A DNA stretch of 64,000 bases from Halomarina pelagica (GCF_024228315.1 NZ_CP100454.1:2108001-2172000); one strand, 5' to 3'. Positions 8,530 through 17,592 are shown, numbered from the stretch's first letter. Numbers and translations: made by a program. Notes: generated from the letters alone by a model not told the origin.

Positions 8530-9396
8530 ATGAGTTCGGCATCAGCACGGTGTTGCCCCGAGTGCGACGGTCGCCTGCACCGCGAGCGGACCGAGACGAT
8601 CTGCGGCAGTTGTGGCCTCGTCGTGAGCGAGGACGCGATCGACCGCGGCCCCGAGTGGCGTTCGTTCGCCGCGGACGAGGCGGATCCCAGGCGCACGGGC
8701 GCGCCGCTGACCCGTTCGCGTCACGATCGCGGTCTCTCGACGGAGATCGGCTACGCGACGCGACTCAAGGGCCGGAAGCGCCGTCGCGTCGCCCGGATGC
8801 GTCGCCACCACAACCGCGCGAAGATCGGCTCGAAGACGGAACGAAACCGCGTCTACGCCTTCACCGAGATCCGCCGGCTCATCGGCGCGCTCCAGCTTCC
8901 CGACCACGTCCGCGACCGCGCGTGCGTCCTCTTCGAGTCCGCGCAGAACGAGGACCTCCTCCGGGGACGCTCCATCGAGGGGTTCGCCGCGGCGGCGGTG
9001 TACGCGACCTGTCGCGCCGACGCCATCTCGCGCACCGTGGCGGAGGTCGTCGCGCACGCCAAGGCGACTCGGGCGGAACTGAAGGCGGCCTACGACGCGC
9101 TGAACCGCGAACTCGGGCTCCCCACCGGTCCGATCGACCCTCGCGAGTACCTCGCGCGCTTCGCGACGGAACTCGACCTCCCCGCCGCCGTCGAGCGCCG
9201 CGCTCGCGACCTCGCCGGGGAGGCGGCGGAGCGCGGGCTCGTCTCGGGGCGTAACCCGGCGGGCGTCGCCGCGGCGTGCCTCTACACGGCGGCCGACGAG
9301 GTCGACCACGCGATCACCCAGCGCCGCGTCGCGGCCGTCGCCGACGTCACCCCCGTCACGCTCCGATCGACGTACTACGACCTGACCGACGACTGA
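8530..9396 (+). CDS. tfb: Transcription initiation factor IIB (TFB)
   Basis: 288 residues. An N-terminal zinc ribbon (CPEC, then CGSCGLVVSE within the first 40 residues) is followed by the B-finger segment GPEWRSFAADEADPRRTGAP and two cyclin repeats (about 100-190 and 195-288). TFB joins TBP at the promoter and recruits RNA polymerase. It is preceded by TATA-like ctttaaagg about 30 nt upstream. Haloarchaea usually hold several tfb paralogues; which one this is cannot be told. Its 3' end overlaps the convergent MinD-like gene by 22 nt. Confidence 0.95.
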   Translation: MSSASARCCPECDGRLHRERTETICGSCGLVVSEDAIDRGPEWRSFAADEADPRRTGAPLTRSRHDRGLSTEIGYATRLKGRKRRRVARMRRHHNRAKIGSKTERNRVYAFTEIRRLIGALQLPDHVRDRACVLFESAQNEDLLRGRSIEGFAAAAVYATCRADAISRTVAEVVAHAKATRAELKAAYDALNRELGLPTGPIDPREYLARFATELDLPAAVERRARDLAGEAAERGLVSGRNPAGVAAACLYTAADEVDHAITQRRVAAVADVTPVTLRSTYYDLTDD

Positions 9397-10034
9397 ACGA
9401 CCGCGCCCAGTTCCTCGAACGGCTCCGCCGCCCGTCCGTCGAGCGACGTGACCGGCACGCCGTGGGCCGTCGCTCGCGCGACGGCGGCGGACTCGGGGAT
9501 CGTCGTCACCGGCGCGCCGAAGAGCTGCTCGACCCGATCCGCGGCCGGGTGCTCGCCCGCCCGATTGAGCGCGACGGCGGCGAGCCCCGCGTCGAGTTCC
9601 CGCGCGAGGACGCGCACCCGGACGGCGTCGGCCAGCGCGACCGCCGACGGCGTCGTCACGATCACGGACGCCTCCGCCGCGAGCAACGCCATCCCCACGT
9701 CGCTCCCCAGCCCCGCGGGGCAGTCGACGACGCACCGACCGTACGCCTCGGCGACCGCCGCGAGCGCAGTCGAGAGGGCGCGCGGGTCCGCCGCCCGCGC
9801 GCCGGCGAGCGTCCGACCGCAGGGGAGGATCGACACCGGCCCGTCCTCGCGCACGGCCTCGACGGGATCCGCCCGCCCCGCCAGCACGTCGTGGAGGTCC
9901 GGCCCGCGGGCGGCGGGGAGGTCTGCCATCCCGAGATCGGCGTCCACGACGACCGCGTCGAGCGCCCGCCCGAGGTTGTACGCGACGGTCGTCTTCCCGA
10001 CGCCGCCCTTTCCGCCGGTGACGGCGAGGATCAC
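9375..10034 (-). CDS. MinD/ParA-like P-loop ATPase
   Basis: 219 residues from a GTG at 10034, chosen because it places the canonical deviant Walker A (TGGKGGVGKTT) at residues 5-15 and overlaps the upstream stop in GTGA. VVVDADLGMADLP, CVVDCPAGLGSDV and SVIVTTPSAVALADAV follow in the order of the MinD family. MinD-like ATPases dimerise on ATP and position partners in the cell. Unlike the ParA-like protein at 7104, both lysines are kept. Translationally coupled to the gene before it. Confidence 0.85.
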   Translation of the reverse strand: MILAVTGGKGGVGKTTVAYNLGRALDAVVVDADLGMADLPAARGPDLHDVLAGRADPVEAVREDGPVSILPCGRTLAGARAADPRALSTALAAVAEAYGRCVVDCPAGLGSDVGMALLAAEASVIVTTPSAVALADAVRVRVLARELDAGLAAVALNRAGEHPAADRVEQLFGAPVTTIPESAAVARATAHGVPVTSLDGRAAEPFEELGAVVQSSVRS

Positions 10035-10759
10035 GCGACGCGCTCCAGCGTCTCGATCGGGAGGTCGAGCGCCGCCCGCCCGCGCAGGTCGGCGACGCGC
10101 GCCTCCAGCCGCGCCAGCGCCTCCCGGTCGTCTTCGAGCGCGGACCGAAGCGCACGCGCGCCGGCCAGTCCGCCGACGCGCTCCAGCGCCGCCGTCGCGT
10201 CGTCCAGCGTCTCCACGGCGGCGAGTTCCTCGGCCGCCTCGATCCGCGCCTCGACGGTGGGGAGCGCCGCCGTCGCCGCGCGCACCGAGCCGTCGTCTCC
10301 CTCGCGCTCGTCGGTCGCCTCTCGCTCGCTCCCCGCGCTCCGCTCGCGTTCGTCCACTCGCCCGCCCTCGCTCCTTCGTTCGGGAACCGGCACGGCCGCT
10401 CGCGGCGGCCGGGGATCGCCGAGCGCCCGGACGACGCCGTCGGGGGTCGCCTCGACCGCCGGTGCCCATCCGGGGCGGTCGAACGTCGGTGGCTCCTCGA
10501 CGATCGGTAACGGTTCGACGTCCACCGGCGCGCCGTCCGTCGGCGGGGCGGGTGTAGCGAAGCCGAGCGACAGGATCCCGTCCACGACCCCCTCGTATCC
10601 ATCGTCCGTCCACCCCGCTTCGGGCACGCCACGGCGGCGGGGCGGCCAGATCGGCGCGAGCGCGCTCGTCAGTCGAACCCGCCGTCGGCGGTCGCTCCGG
10701 AGGACGACCGAGACGAACGTCACCCCGTTTCGGCGACACTGTGACCACTCGCTGTCCAT
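10031..10759 (-). CDS. Unrecognised haloarchaeal protein, coupled to MinD-like gene
   Basis: 242 residues. The first about 60 are an ordered-looking segment (VTFVSVVLRSDRRRRVRLTSAL, then a Trp-rich turn); the middle is a Pro/Asp/Glu-rich linker; the last 80 (AATAALPTVEARIEAAEEL onward) are a predicted helical bundle or coiled coil. No known domain is recognised. Its stop overlaps the start of the MinD-like ATPase, so it is probably a partner of that ATPase; this is inference from position. Confidence 0.6.
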   Translation of the reverse strand: MDSEWSQCRRNGVTFVSVVLRSDRRRRVRLTSALAPIWPPRRRGVPEAGWTDDGYEGVVDGILSLGFATPAPPTDGAPVDVEPLPIVEEPPTFDRPGWAPAVEATPDGVVRALGDPRPPRAAVPVPERRSEGGRVDERERSAGSEREATDEREGDDGSVRAATAALPTVEARIEAAEELAAVETLDDATAALERVGGLAGARALRSALEDDREALARLEARVADLRGRAALDLPIETLERVA

Positions 10760-10789
10760 GCGGACGCTTGCCGCGTCTTCCGGGATAAA

Positions 10790-11620
10790 CTACAGGCGGA
10801 GGACGGGCGCGTCGAGCCACTCGGCGGCCGCCGTCGCGCTCTCGAAGCGGTCGCACGCGAGCACGACCGGTGCCCGGACGGTCCCCACGCGGAGCACCGC
10901 GAGGGTCGCCGTGACGCCGTCCGCGGCGAACGGATCGGACGCGGCCGCCGTCGCTCCGGGCGCGTCGGCGACCGCCGCGCGGTACTCGTCGGTCACGCGC
11001 TCGACCAGGTGCCGCCGCGCCGCCCGGTCGAGGTTCGCGACGCGGTCGGCGAGTCGCCGACGCTCGTCGCGGGCGTCGCGGACGGCGCGCTGGCGCTCCG
11101 CGAGCGCGTCGAGTTCCTGCGCGGCCGCCTCGCGCGCCGTCTCCCGCTCGGAGAGCGCCCGCGCGGCCTCGGCGAGATCGGCCCGCGCCGCCTCCGCCCC
11201 CGCCTCGTCGTCCGCCTCTCGGAGCGCCTGTATCCGACCCTGGAGGGTCGCACACCGCTCGCGCAACCGGGCCACGTCGGCGTCGGCCGCCGCGACTCGA
11301 CGCCGTGCGTCGCTGGCGTCAACCCGCTCGACCCGTGCGGCGTCGAGTTCGGCCAGTCGCCGTCGGGCGCGGTCGCGCTCCTCGTCCTGCGGGGCGAGGA
11401 ACCCCCGCGACCGGGCGGCAAGCGCCAGCGCCGTTCGCACCCTGAGCGTCGCGTCCCGGCGGACGACGCCCGCCCGTTCGTGGAGCGCCCCCGGCGGCGG
11501 ACACTCGACGAAGCCGTCGGCCTCCCGGACCGCTCGCGCGACGCGCCCGACGGCGAGTCCGCTCCCCCGGAGGTCGATCGCGTCCCCGGTCAGCGTCGCG
11601 GACGGCAGGTGGACCCTCAT
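10790..11620 (-). CDS. Coiled-coil protein of unknown function
   Basis: 276 residues. An N-terminal globular part of about 90 residues (HLPSATLTGDAIDLRGSGLA and a Cys in FVECPPPGAL) is followed by a long Ala/Arg/Glu heptad region from about 90 to 205 that should form a coiled coil, then a C-terminal globular part (LRVGTVRAPVVLACDRF) with alternating hydrophobic strands. Same direction and close to the genes on both sides, suggesting one transcription unit ending in the MinD-like ATPase. Function unknown. Confidence 0.6.
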   Translation of the reverse strand: MRVHLPSATLTGDAIDLRGSGLAVGRVARAVREADGFVECPPPGALHERAGVVRRDATLRVRTALALAARSRGFLAPQDEERDRARRRLAELDAARVERVDASDARRRVAAADADVARLRERCATLQGRIQALREADDEAGAEAARADLAEAARALSERETAREAAAQELDALAERQRAVRDARDERRRLADRVANLDRAARRHLVERVTDEYRAAVADAPGATAAASDPFAADGVTATLAVLRVGTVRAPVVLACDRFESATAAAEWLDAPVLRL

Positions 11621-11630
11621 CGTCGCGTCG

Positions 11631-11984
11631 TCACAGCTCCCGGTCGGCCAGCTCCCGGTCGGCTAGCTCCTCGGGCGCAGGGTGGTCGGTCCCCGCCGCG
11701 AACGTCGCGTAGGGGACGTTGGGGTTCTCCCGGCGCTCGTAGGCGCGGGCGGCCTCGCGAACGCGCTCGGGGACGGCGCTGAACTCGTTGAACGGCTCGA
11801 CGCGCGAGATCTGCACCTCGCCGGGGTGCTTCTCGCGCAGGCGGAGCGCGAGGAACGCGCCGAGTTCCGTCGCCTCGAACAGCGCGACCCGACCGAACCG
11901 CCTGACGACGCTCCCCTCGTGGGTCCGATGGACGTTCCTGAGGCTCCCGCGGGCGGCCCGCGAGTAGGCGATGACCAGTAGCAC
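11631..11984 (-). CDS. Small unrecognised protein with a repeated C terminus
   Basis: 117 residues from a GTG at 11984, supported by a TATA-like gtttatcgtata (12005-12016) about 26 nt upstream. Alternating strands and helices (VVRRFGRVALFEATELGAFLALRLRE) suggest a small alpha/beta protein. The C terminus ends in a tandem repeat ELADRELADREL, matched by a 12-base direct repeat in the DNA, so this end may vary between strains. Ten bases separate it from the coiled-coil gene. Confidence 0.55.
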   Translation of the reverse strand: MLLVIAYSRAARGSLRNVHRTHEGSVVRRFGRVALFEATELGAFLALRLREKHPGEVQISRVEPFNEFSAVPERVREAARAYERRENPNVPYATFAAGTDHPAPEELADRELADREL

Positions 11985-12039
11985 TGGGTGAACTGGAACA
12001 CCTCTATACGATAAACAGTACGATTTTCGTGACTGTCGG

Positions 12040-12309
12040 TCACTCGACGCGCTCGACGTCGAACGGGCCGGGGTCGTCGACGAGCGCGCGCAGGCGCTCG
12101 CGCGCCTCCTTCGGCGAGGTCGCCACGACGACGAGGCCGTCGATCGGCGGATCGCCGCTGGCGCGGTAGGCGTCCTGTTCCGCGAACGACGTGGCGTAGG
12201 TGCGCAGGACGCCGCGGACGCGCCGCTCGGCCGTGGCGAGGTCGCACTCGCCCGCCTCGAAGTCGCTCAGCGCGTCCTCGATGTTGCGCAGCGCGGAGAT
12301 CCGATCCAT
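12040..12309 (-). CDS. Small helical protein of unknown function
   Basis: 89 residues starting MDRISALRNIEDALSDFEAG; mostly helix with a terminal strand (DGLVVVATSPKEARERL). The ATG is about 26 nt downstream of a TATA-like acttatgcc box. No motif is recognised. It opens the group of same-strand genes that runs down to the MinD-like ATPase. Confidence 0.55.
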   Translation of the reverse strand: MDRISALRNIEDALSDFEAGECDLATAERRVRGVLRTYATSFAEQDAYRASGDPPIDGLVVVATSPKEARERLRALVDDPGPFDVERVE

Positions 12310-12367
12310 TCGACTGGTCGTGATCGAGCGCGGGGCATAAGTCTCCCGCTCGGGCGTACCGGTCGAC

Positions 12368-12682
12368 TCAGTCCGTCCCCGGCTCCGGTCCCGCCCGGCT
12401 CTGCGCGCGCCAGCCGCCCGACAGGTCGCACTCCGGGCGCTCGACGTACGCGATCTCCGTCTCCCGCGTCACCTCGCCCTCCCCCTCGACCGCCTCGACG
12501 ACGAACGCGATGTCGTGGGAACTCCCGCAGCAGCCGACGTCACAGAACTCCTCGAAGCGCTCGCCCTCCTCGAACGTCCCGTGGGTGCGCCTGAGCCACG
12601 CCCGGAAGGGCTTCGTCTCGATCTGCATGCGCCCCCACGCGCTCAGGTCCTCCGGGTGCGAGAGCACGACGCGCGTGATCAT
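12368..12682 (-). CDS. Cysteine-containing protein of unknown function
   Basis: 104 residues from the ATG giving MITRVVLSHPEDL; an alternative ATG nine codons earlier would overlap the TATA-like cctatgcg placed 29 nt before the chosen start. FCDVGCCGSSHD in the middle holds three cysteines and a histidine that could bind metal. The C-terminal 15 residues are Gly/Pro-rich and probably disordered. Not recognised. Confidence 0.55.
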   Translation of the reverse strand: MITRVVLSHPEDLSAWGRMQIETKPFRAWLRRTHGTFEEGERFEEFCDVGCCGSSHDIAFVVEAVEGEGEVTRETEIAYVERPECDLSGGWRAQSRAGPEPGTD

Positions 12683-12765
12683 GCCCGCGGGTAGGGGCCG
12701 AACGCGCATAGGCCTTCGGCGCGCACCGCGTCACGTCTTCGGTACGAGACGCACGAGACGGGCGG

Positions 12766-15700
12766 TCAGACCGTCCGGAGGTAGTCGGTCTGTGGCTCGT
12801 AGACGTCGCCCTGGCGGCGTAGCTTCTCGATCTCGTGTTCGGCCTTGGAGCGCTCGATGCCGACCGCCTCGGCGCGGTCGAGCACCTCCTCGACGGGCGC
12901 GCCCTCGTCGTACTCGCCCTCGACCTCGCCGATGATGCCCTTGATGTCGCGGATGCGATCGCGCTGGGTCTTCGAGGTGCCCGTCTCGACGATGTCCGCG
13001 TCGAACTCGCCCGTCTCGGGGTCCATGCCGATGTCCTCCAGCGAGGAGCGCACGATGTCGATGACGCGCTGGGCGTCCTCCCGGTCGACGCTGTCGGAGA
13101 GGCGGACGCGCGCGGAGGCCTCCGCGAGGCGGACCAGCCCCTCCAGCTTGCGCGCGGTGACGGGGACGGGCGCGTCGCCGTCGGCCCCCTGCGAGCGGAG
13201 GTCGACGTAGAACTCCTCGATCTCCTCGCGCGCCTCCTCGGTCATCACCGGGAAGCAGGTGCGCTTCGCGTAGGCGATGTACTTCCGCAGCAGGTCGGCG
13301 TCGATGGCCGGCTCGACCCCCTCGGTGACGGTGTCGACCTCGTCCTGCGTGACGTTCGAGGCGTTCGCCTCCGTGCGGTGGGTGTGGAGTTCGCCCGCGT
13401 AGTTCGTCGTGAGGATGTGCTTTGCGAGGTCGCGGTCCCGATCCGGGTCGGGCTTGTCGGTGATGGTGAAGATGAGGTCGAACCGCGAGATGAGCGCGGG
13501 TTCGAGTTCGATCTGCTCGCCGATGGACTCGTACTCGTCGAAGCGCCCGTACTTCGGGTTGGCCGCGCCGAGGAGCGCACACCGGGACTTGAGCGTCGCG
13601 TTAATTCCGGCCTTGCTTATGCTAATACTTTGTTGTTCAAGCGCTTCGTGCATGGCCGAGCGATCCTCCGAGTTGTGGACGACCATCCCGTTCGCCACGA
13701 AGTTGTGCGTCCCCTCGACCGTGAGGTCGTACACCTTCGGCCGGCCGCGAGCCTCCAGTTCGTCGAGGAGCGCGCGGGCTCGCGTCCTGACTGCCTCGAA
13801 CTCGGCGCGCGCGGTCGCTCTGACCTCCGGGAAGCGATCGGTCTCGACGACCCCGTCGAACCAGCGCGAGACCGTCGAACCGGCGACGCCGAGGTCGTCG
13901 GCGAGATCCTCGAACGAGACGCCGTGCCGGTCGAGTTCAGCTCGAAGCTCGTCCCAGGACGACGCCGTCGGCTCCTCCGCGAGCAGGCGTTCGGCGGACG
14001 ATACCGCGTCCGCCGGCGTACAGCCGAGGAGGTCGGCCAACTCGCCGCGTAGCAGTCGGGTACGGTCGTCGGTCGTCCCCGGCGCGACGGGTTCGACGCT
14101 CGCGACCCGCCGCCACTTCACGTCGCCGCGGACCAGATCGCGAAACGGCGCGAGGTCGGTGTCGGCGACGGCCGCGACGACCTCGCGGAGCTGTCGTCGA
14201 ACAGTCTCGCGGAGGTCGTCGTCGTCACCCCACCGTTGAGACACCTGCGACTGGCTGTACGACGTCCCGCTCGCGAGTTCGAGCTGTGAGACGTGGTACC
14301 TCTCCTTCACCTGCGAGAGCGTCTCCCAGCGATCGTCCTCGGACAGCGCCTCCGCGTCGGCCGCGGCGTCCCGCCGCCGCGCCTCGAACGCGTCGAGGAC
14401 CGTTCGACCCAGCCGGAGCGAGACGTTCGCGTCCCCGTTCTCGAAGTTGCAGTACGTCGCGTCGTTCAATCCGCACTCGGACTGGTAGAGCCGGAGGGAG
14501 TCGCGGAGGTCCGAGAGCAGGTCGCCGCACGCTGGGACGACGTCGAGGATCGTCCGGTCCCCGCCCACCCGCTCGCACGCGGCGTCGAGGGCCTTCGTGT
14601 CGGCTTCGACGGTACCCGCGTCGGCGACCGTACCGCCGTCGGTGGCCGGATGCGGGAGCCGCCGCGGTACGTACACCCAGTCGTCGTGACCGAGTTCGGC
14701 CGCGGCCTTCTCGACGCGCTCGCCGCCGTCGAACACGAAGAACGGGTGGTCGGACGTCGCCGTGACGGCCTCGCCGGATTCGAGCGTCACCTCGACGAGG
14801 TCGTCGGGTGCGTCGTATGCGTGGACCGCGGTGACCGGTCGCCTGACGAGCCGCCCGTCGTCGGTCATCGTCCACGCCTCCGCGTCCACGTCGCGGATCG
14901 TTCGCCCGTTCGGGAGTTCCTCGATCGTCCCGGAGCGGGCGGCCTCGCGCGCCACTTCGCGGATGCGCGTCACGCGTCCGTCCCCGAGGTGGACGAGCGT
15001 GTCGCCCGTCACGCACCGCATCTTGTCGAGTTCGTCGATCGCGGCGATTCCCTGATCGGCCAGCACGAGCGCGCCGGCCTCGAGCGACCACTGCTGCCCC
15101 TCGCCGAAGTCGTCGCGCACGGCGGCGGCGGTCAGCCCGGCCGCGGAACTCCCCTTCCCCGAGGTGTACACCGATCGCGGCGCGATGTTTCGGACGTACT
15201 GCAGCAGCGCCGACTTCCCGGTCCCGGGGTCCCCGATCAGGAGCATGTGGAAGTCGCCGCGGATCCGGGAGCCGTCGGGGAGGTGCTTCGTCACCCCCGA
15301 GAAGAGCTGGAGGACGATCGCGAGCTTCTCCTCCTCGTAACCCCAGATGGAGGGGGCGAGCGAGCCGACCATCTGCTCGTAGATGCTCGACTCGTTGGAG
15401 AGGTTGACGATCTCGCGTTTCTCCTCGTCGGTGATGTCCATCTCCTCGAACTGCTCGTCCTCGATCTCGATCGAGATGCCGTCCATGAAGATGTCGAACA
15501 TCGCGGACTTCTTCTGGCCGGACTCCTGCTGGTCGAGCCGGAGGATGCCGGTGACCTTCACGTGGTCGCCGGCGGTCACCCGGCCGGTGACGTCGTCCTC
15601 GACGTGGACGTCGATGTTCTGCGGGGTCTCGCCGCCGCGCAGTCCCTCGGGGGACTCCTGGACGCGGAGCTTCTGTGCGTCGACGAACTCCGACTGGTCG

Positions 15701-16206
15701 AAGTTGATGCGGAACGGTCCCTGTCGCTCACAGCCCTGACACTCGTGGGGCTCCTGGAAGTCGCCGCCCGTCTGGGGGATGCGGGTGAGCGTCCCGCAGC
15801 GCTGGCACTCGAAGGCGGCCTGCTGGATCTTCGGGCGAACGTCGGTGGCCTTGCGGACGATCCCCTGCACGCTGATGAGCTGGCCGCGGTGGCGCGCGCG
15901 GATCGCCCGGATGTCCGTCGTCCGATCGAGGTCGCGGATGCGGACGTGCGCCTGCCCGAGGCTCACGTCGACCGGCAGGTCGTAGAGCCGGAGGGCCTCC
16001 TCCGCGTACTCCTGGAGCTGCCCCGGCTGATTGCGGTACTGTTCGGCGAGTTCCGGGTCGAACCGGTAGAGGTCGGTCCAGGAGATGTAGAGCGAGCGCT
16101 GATCGTTGGGATACTTACGCGCGAGTTCACCGATCTCGTTGCGGTAGTACGTCCGATAGAACTCCTCGAACGAGTCGATGATGTCGGTATCCTCCGCGAG
16201 CGCCAT
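12766..16206 (-). CDS. mcm: Minichromosome maintenance helicase MCM (intein-containing)
   Basis: 1146 residues; 698 remain when the 448-residue intein is removed, the normal size for haloarchaeal MCM. The extein has the N-terminal domain with a zinc site (CQRCG, CQGC), the OB-fold, Walker A GDPGTGKS at 325-332, Walker B IDEL at 389-392, sensor region (ALLGAANPKYGRF), arginine finger (LISRFDLIF) and a C-terminal winged helix. MCM is the replicative 3'-5' DNA helicase. TATA-like ggttttaat lies about 29 nt before the ATG. The intein sits just after Walker B, so splicing is needed for activity. Confidence 0.96.
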   Translation of the reverse strand: MALAEDTDIIDSFEEFYRTYYRNEIGELARKYPNDQRSLYISWTDLYRFDPELAEQYRNQPGQLQEYAEEALRLYDLPVDVSLGQAHVRIRDLDRTTDIRAIRARHRGQLISVQGIVRKATDVRPKIQQAAFECQRCGTLTRIPQTGGDFQEPHECQGCERQGPFRINFDQSEFVDAQKLRVQESPEGLRGGETPQNIDVHVEDDVTGRVTAGDHVKVTGILRLDQQESGQKKSAMFDIFMDGISIEIEDEQFEEMDITDEEKREIVNLSNESSIYEQMVGSLAPSIWGYEEEKLAIVLQLFSGVTKHLPDGSRIRGDFHMLLIGDPGTGKSALLQYVRNIAPRSVYTSGKGSSAAGLTAAAVRDDFGEGQQWSLEAGALVLADQGIAAIDELDKMRCVTGDTLVHLGDGRVTRIREVAREAARSGTIEELPNGRTIRDVDAEAWTMTDDGRLVRRPVTAVHAYDAPDDLVEVTLESGEAVTATSDHPFFVFDGGERVEKAAAELGHDDWVYVPRRLPHPATDGGTVADAGTVEADTKALDAACERVGGDRTILDVVPACGDLLSDLRDSLRLYQSECGLNDATYCNFENGDANVSLRLGRTVLDAFEARRRDAAADAEALSEDDRWETLSQVKERYHVSQLELASGTSYSQSQVSQRWGDDDDLRETVRRQLREVVAAVADTDLAPFRDLVRGDVKWRRVASVEPVAPGTTDDRTRLLRGELADLLGCTPADAVSSAERLLAEEPTASSWDELRAELDRHGVSFEDLADDLGVAGSTVSRWFDGVVETDRFPEVRATARAEFEAVRTRARALLDELEARGRPKVYDLTVEGTHNFVANGMVVHNSEDRSAMHEALEQQSISISKAGINATLKSRCALLGAANPKYGRFDEYESIGEQIELEPALISRFDLIFTITDKPDPDRDRDLAKHILTTNYAGELHTHRTEANASNVTQDEVDTVTEGVEPAIDADLLRKYIAYAKRTCFPVMTEEAREEIEEFYVDLRSQGADGDAPVPVTARKLEGLVRLAEASARVRLSDSVDREDAQRVIDIVRSSLEDIGMDPETGEFDADIVETGTSKTQRDRIRDIKGIIGEVEGEYDEGAPVEEVLDRAEAVGIERSKAEHEIEKLRRQGDVYEPQTDYLRTV
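13672..15015 (-). mobile_element. Intein in MCM, no recognisable homing endonuclease motif
   Basis: Residues 398-845 of the MCM precursor. Block A is CVTGDTLVHL with the nucleophilic Cys1, block B is ATSDHPFFVF, and the C-terminal splicing blocks are VYDLTVEGTHNF and VVHN, followed by Ser+1 of the extein (SEDRSAMHE). The join restores DKMR-SEDRSAMHE, the conserved MCM sequence. Between the splicing blocks there is no LAGLIDADG pair; instead two segments look like helix-turn-helix units (LASGTSYSQSQVSQRWG and FEDLADDLGVAGSTVSRWF). It should be a splicing-competent, probably endonuclease-deficient intein. Confidence 0.93.
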
Positions 16207-16423
16207 TTGCCGACGATTGCGCCCGTTCGGATTAAAACCTTCCCACGAAGCGGAGCGAAAGTGAACGTGATCGATCGACGGCCGCTGCGTCCCGTATCGC
16301 CCGCTCGTCCTCTCCTCCCTTCGAGACGTACGCGGAGCGGCCGCTCCTCGCGTTCGTCACGAGATCGGGACCACGAGCGCGAGCGATACGCCCCGCGTAC
16401 TCCCCCGGAAAAACGGTGAAGGT

Positions 16424-16711
16424 CTAGAACGACACCTGCTCCGGCCCGAACTCGCCGACCGCGTACGGGTCGCGGTCGGAGTAGAACTTCCGCCCGATCG
16501 CCTTGCTGGAGACGCCGCTGTAGAGCGCGTAGCGCGCGTCGTCGGCGTCCGAGAAGACCTCGCCGGGCACGCTCCGGAGCGCCTCGCCGACCGTCTCCGA
16601 GCCGTTCGGCAGGTCGAGTTCGAGGTCGCCGTAGGCCTCGACGAGGTCCTCCGTGGTCGCCGGATAGCTGTGCGCGTCGAGCTTCTCGTCCGCGTCGTTG
16701 AACAGACGCAT
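16424..16711 (-). CDS. DUF5789-type small haloarchaeal protein
   Basis: 95 residues from the ATG giving MRLFNDADEKLDAHSYP, placed 26 nt after a TATA-like cgtttatgat. TTEDLVEAYGDLELDLPNG followed by GEVFSDADDARYALYSGVSSKAIGRKFYSDRDP matches the pattern of the DUF5789 family seen widely in haloarchaea. Function unknown. It is separated from mcm by about 220 nt and divergent from the PHP gene. Confidence 0.75.
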   Translation of the reverse strand: MRLFNDADEKLDAHSYPATTEDLVEAYGDLELDLPNGSETVGEALRSVPGEVFSDADDARYALYSGVSSKAIGRKFYSDRDPYAVGEFGPEQVSF

Positions 16712-16806
16712 ACCCCAACGCAGCCGCGAATCCATCATAAACGTTCACTATAGATCCCTAACCCAAATATAAGGAACTTACATGCCCCGGTCGCCTACGG
16801 TCGTCG

Positions 16807-17592
16807 ATGGTCGTCGCCGACCTGCACGTGCACACGACGAACTCCGACGGGACGCTGACGCTGGCGGAGGTCCCGCCCGCGGCGCGCGAGGCGGGCGTCC
16901 GCGTCGTCGGGATCACCGACCACGACCGGCTCCACCCCGACCTGCGGACGCCGGTGGCGCACGTCGGGGGCGTCACGCTCGTCCACGGCGTCGAACTGCG
17001 CGTCGAGAGCGACGCCGGGAGGGTGGACCTCCTCGGCTACGGCGCGCGCCGCACCGACGCGCTCGCGGACGAACTGGAGCGACTCCAGCGCGATCGGATC
17101 GAGCGCGCCCGGCGGATCGTAGAGCGCGTCGAGGCCGAGACGGGCGTCTCGCTCGACGTGTCGTTCGAACCGGGCGTGGGGCGGCCGCACGTCGCGCGCG
17201 CCATCGCCGAGAGCGACGCGCCGTACGACGCCCAGGGCGCGTTCGACCACCTGATCGGCGACGGCGGGCCGTGCTACGTCCCGCGGGACGTCCCGTCGTT
17301 CGAGCGCGGGGCGGCGCTGCTCGACGACGCCTGCGGGCTGGTGAGCCTCGCGCACCCGCTGCGGTACGACGACCCCGGGTCGGCGCTCGCGCTGACCGCG
17401 GAACTCGACGGCGTCGAGTACCGCTACCCGTACGGCCGCGAGGTCGACCTGCGGCCCGTCGAGCGGGCGATCGACGAACACGGTCTCGTCGTCACCGGGG
17501 GGAGCGACGCCCACGACCGGACGCTGGGGCGGGCGGGGCTGGACCGCGAGGAGTACCGACTGTTTCGCGACCGCGTCCGATTGAGCCGGTAG
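16807..17592 (+). CDS. PHP-domain metal-dependent phosphoesterase
   Basis: 261 residues. DLHVHTTNSDGTLT (H7, H9), GITDHDRLHPDL, HGVELRVESDAGRVDLLGY, GRPHVARAIAE, SLAHPLRYDDPG and GGSDAHDRTLG give the PHP metal ligands in order. The nearest characterised relatives are 5'-3' exoribonuclease/oligoribonuclease and nucleoside 3',5'-bisphosphate phosphatases of the TrpH/RnaA type. The ATG at 16807 follows a TATA-like aaatataagg by about 38 nt, allowing a short 5' leader. Confidence 0.85.
   Translation: MVVADLHVHTTNSDGTLTLAEVPPAAREAGVRVVGITDHDRLHPDLRTPVAHVGGVTLVHGVELRVESDAGRVDLLGYGARRTDALADELERLQRDRIERARRIVERVEAETGVSLDVSFEPGVGRPHVARAIAESDAPYDAQGAFDHLIGDGGPCYVPRDVPSFERGAALLDDACGLVSLAHPLRYDDPGSALALTAELDGVEYRYPYGREVDLRPVERAIDEHGLVVTGGSDAHDRTLGRAGLDREEYRLFRDRVRLSR

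Noticed and set aside
9375-11255. A single 626-residue reading frame on the minus strand covering the MinD-like gene and beyond
   Set aside because: Only the last 219 residues look like a protein. The upstream part is an Arg/Gly-rich shadow of the genes in another frame, and the GTG at 10034 overlaps a stop codon in the usual GTGA manner.
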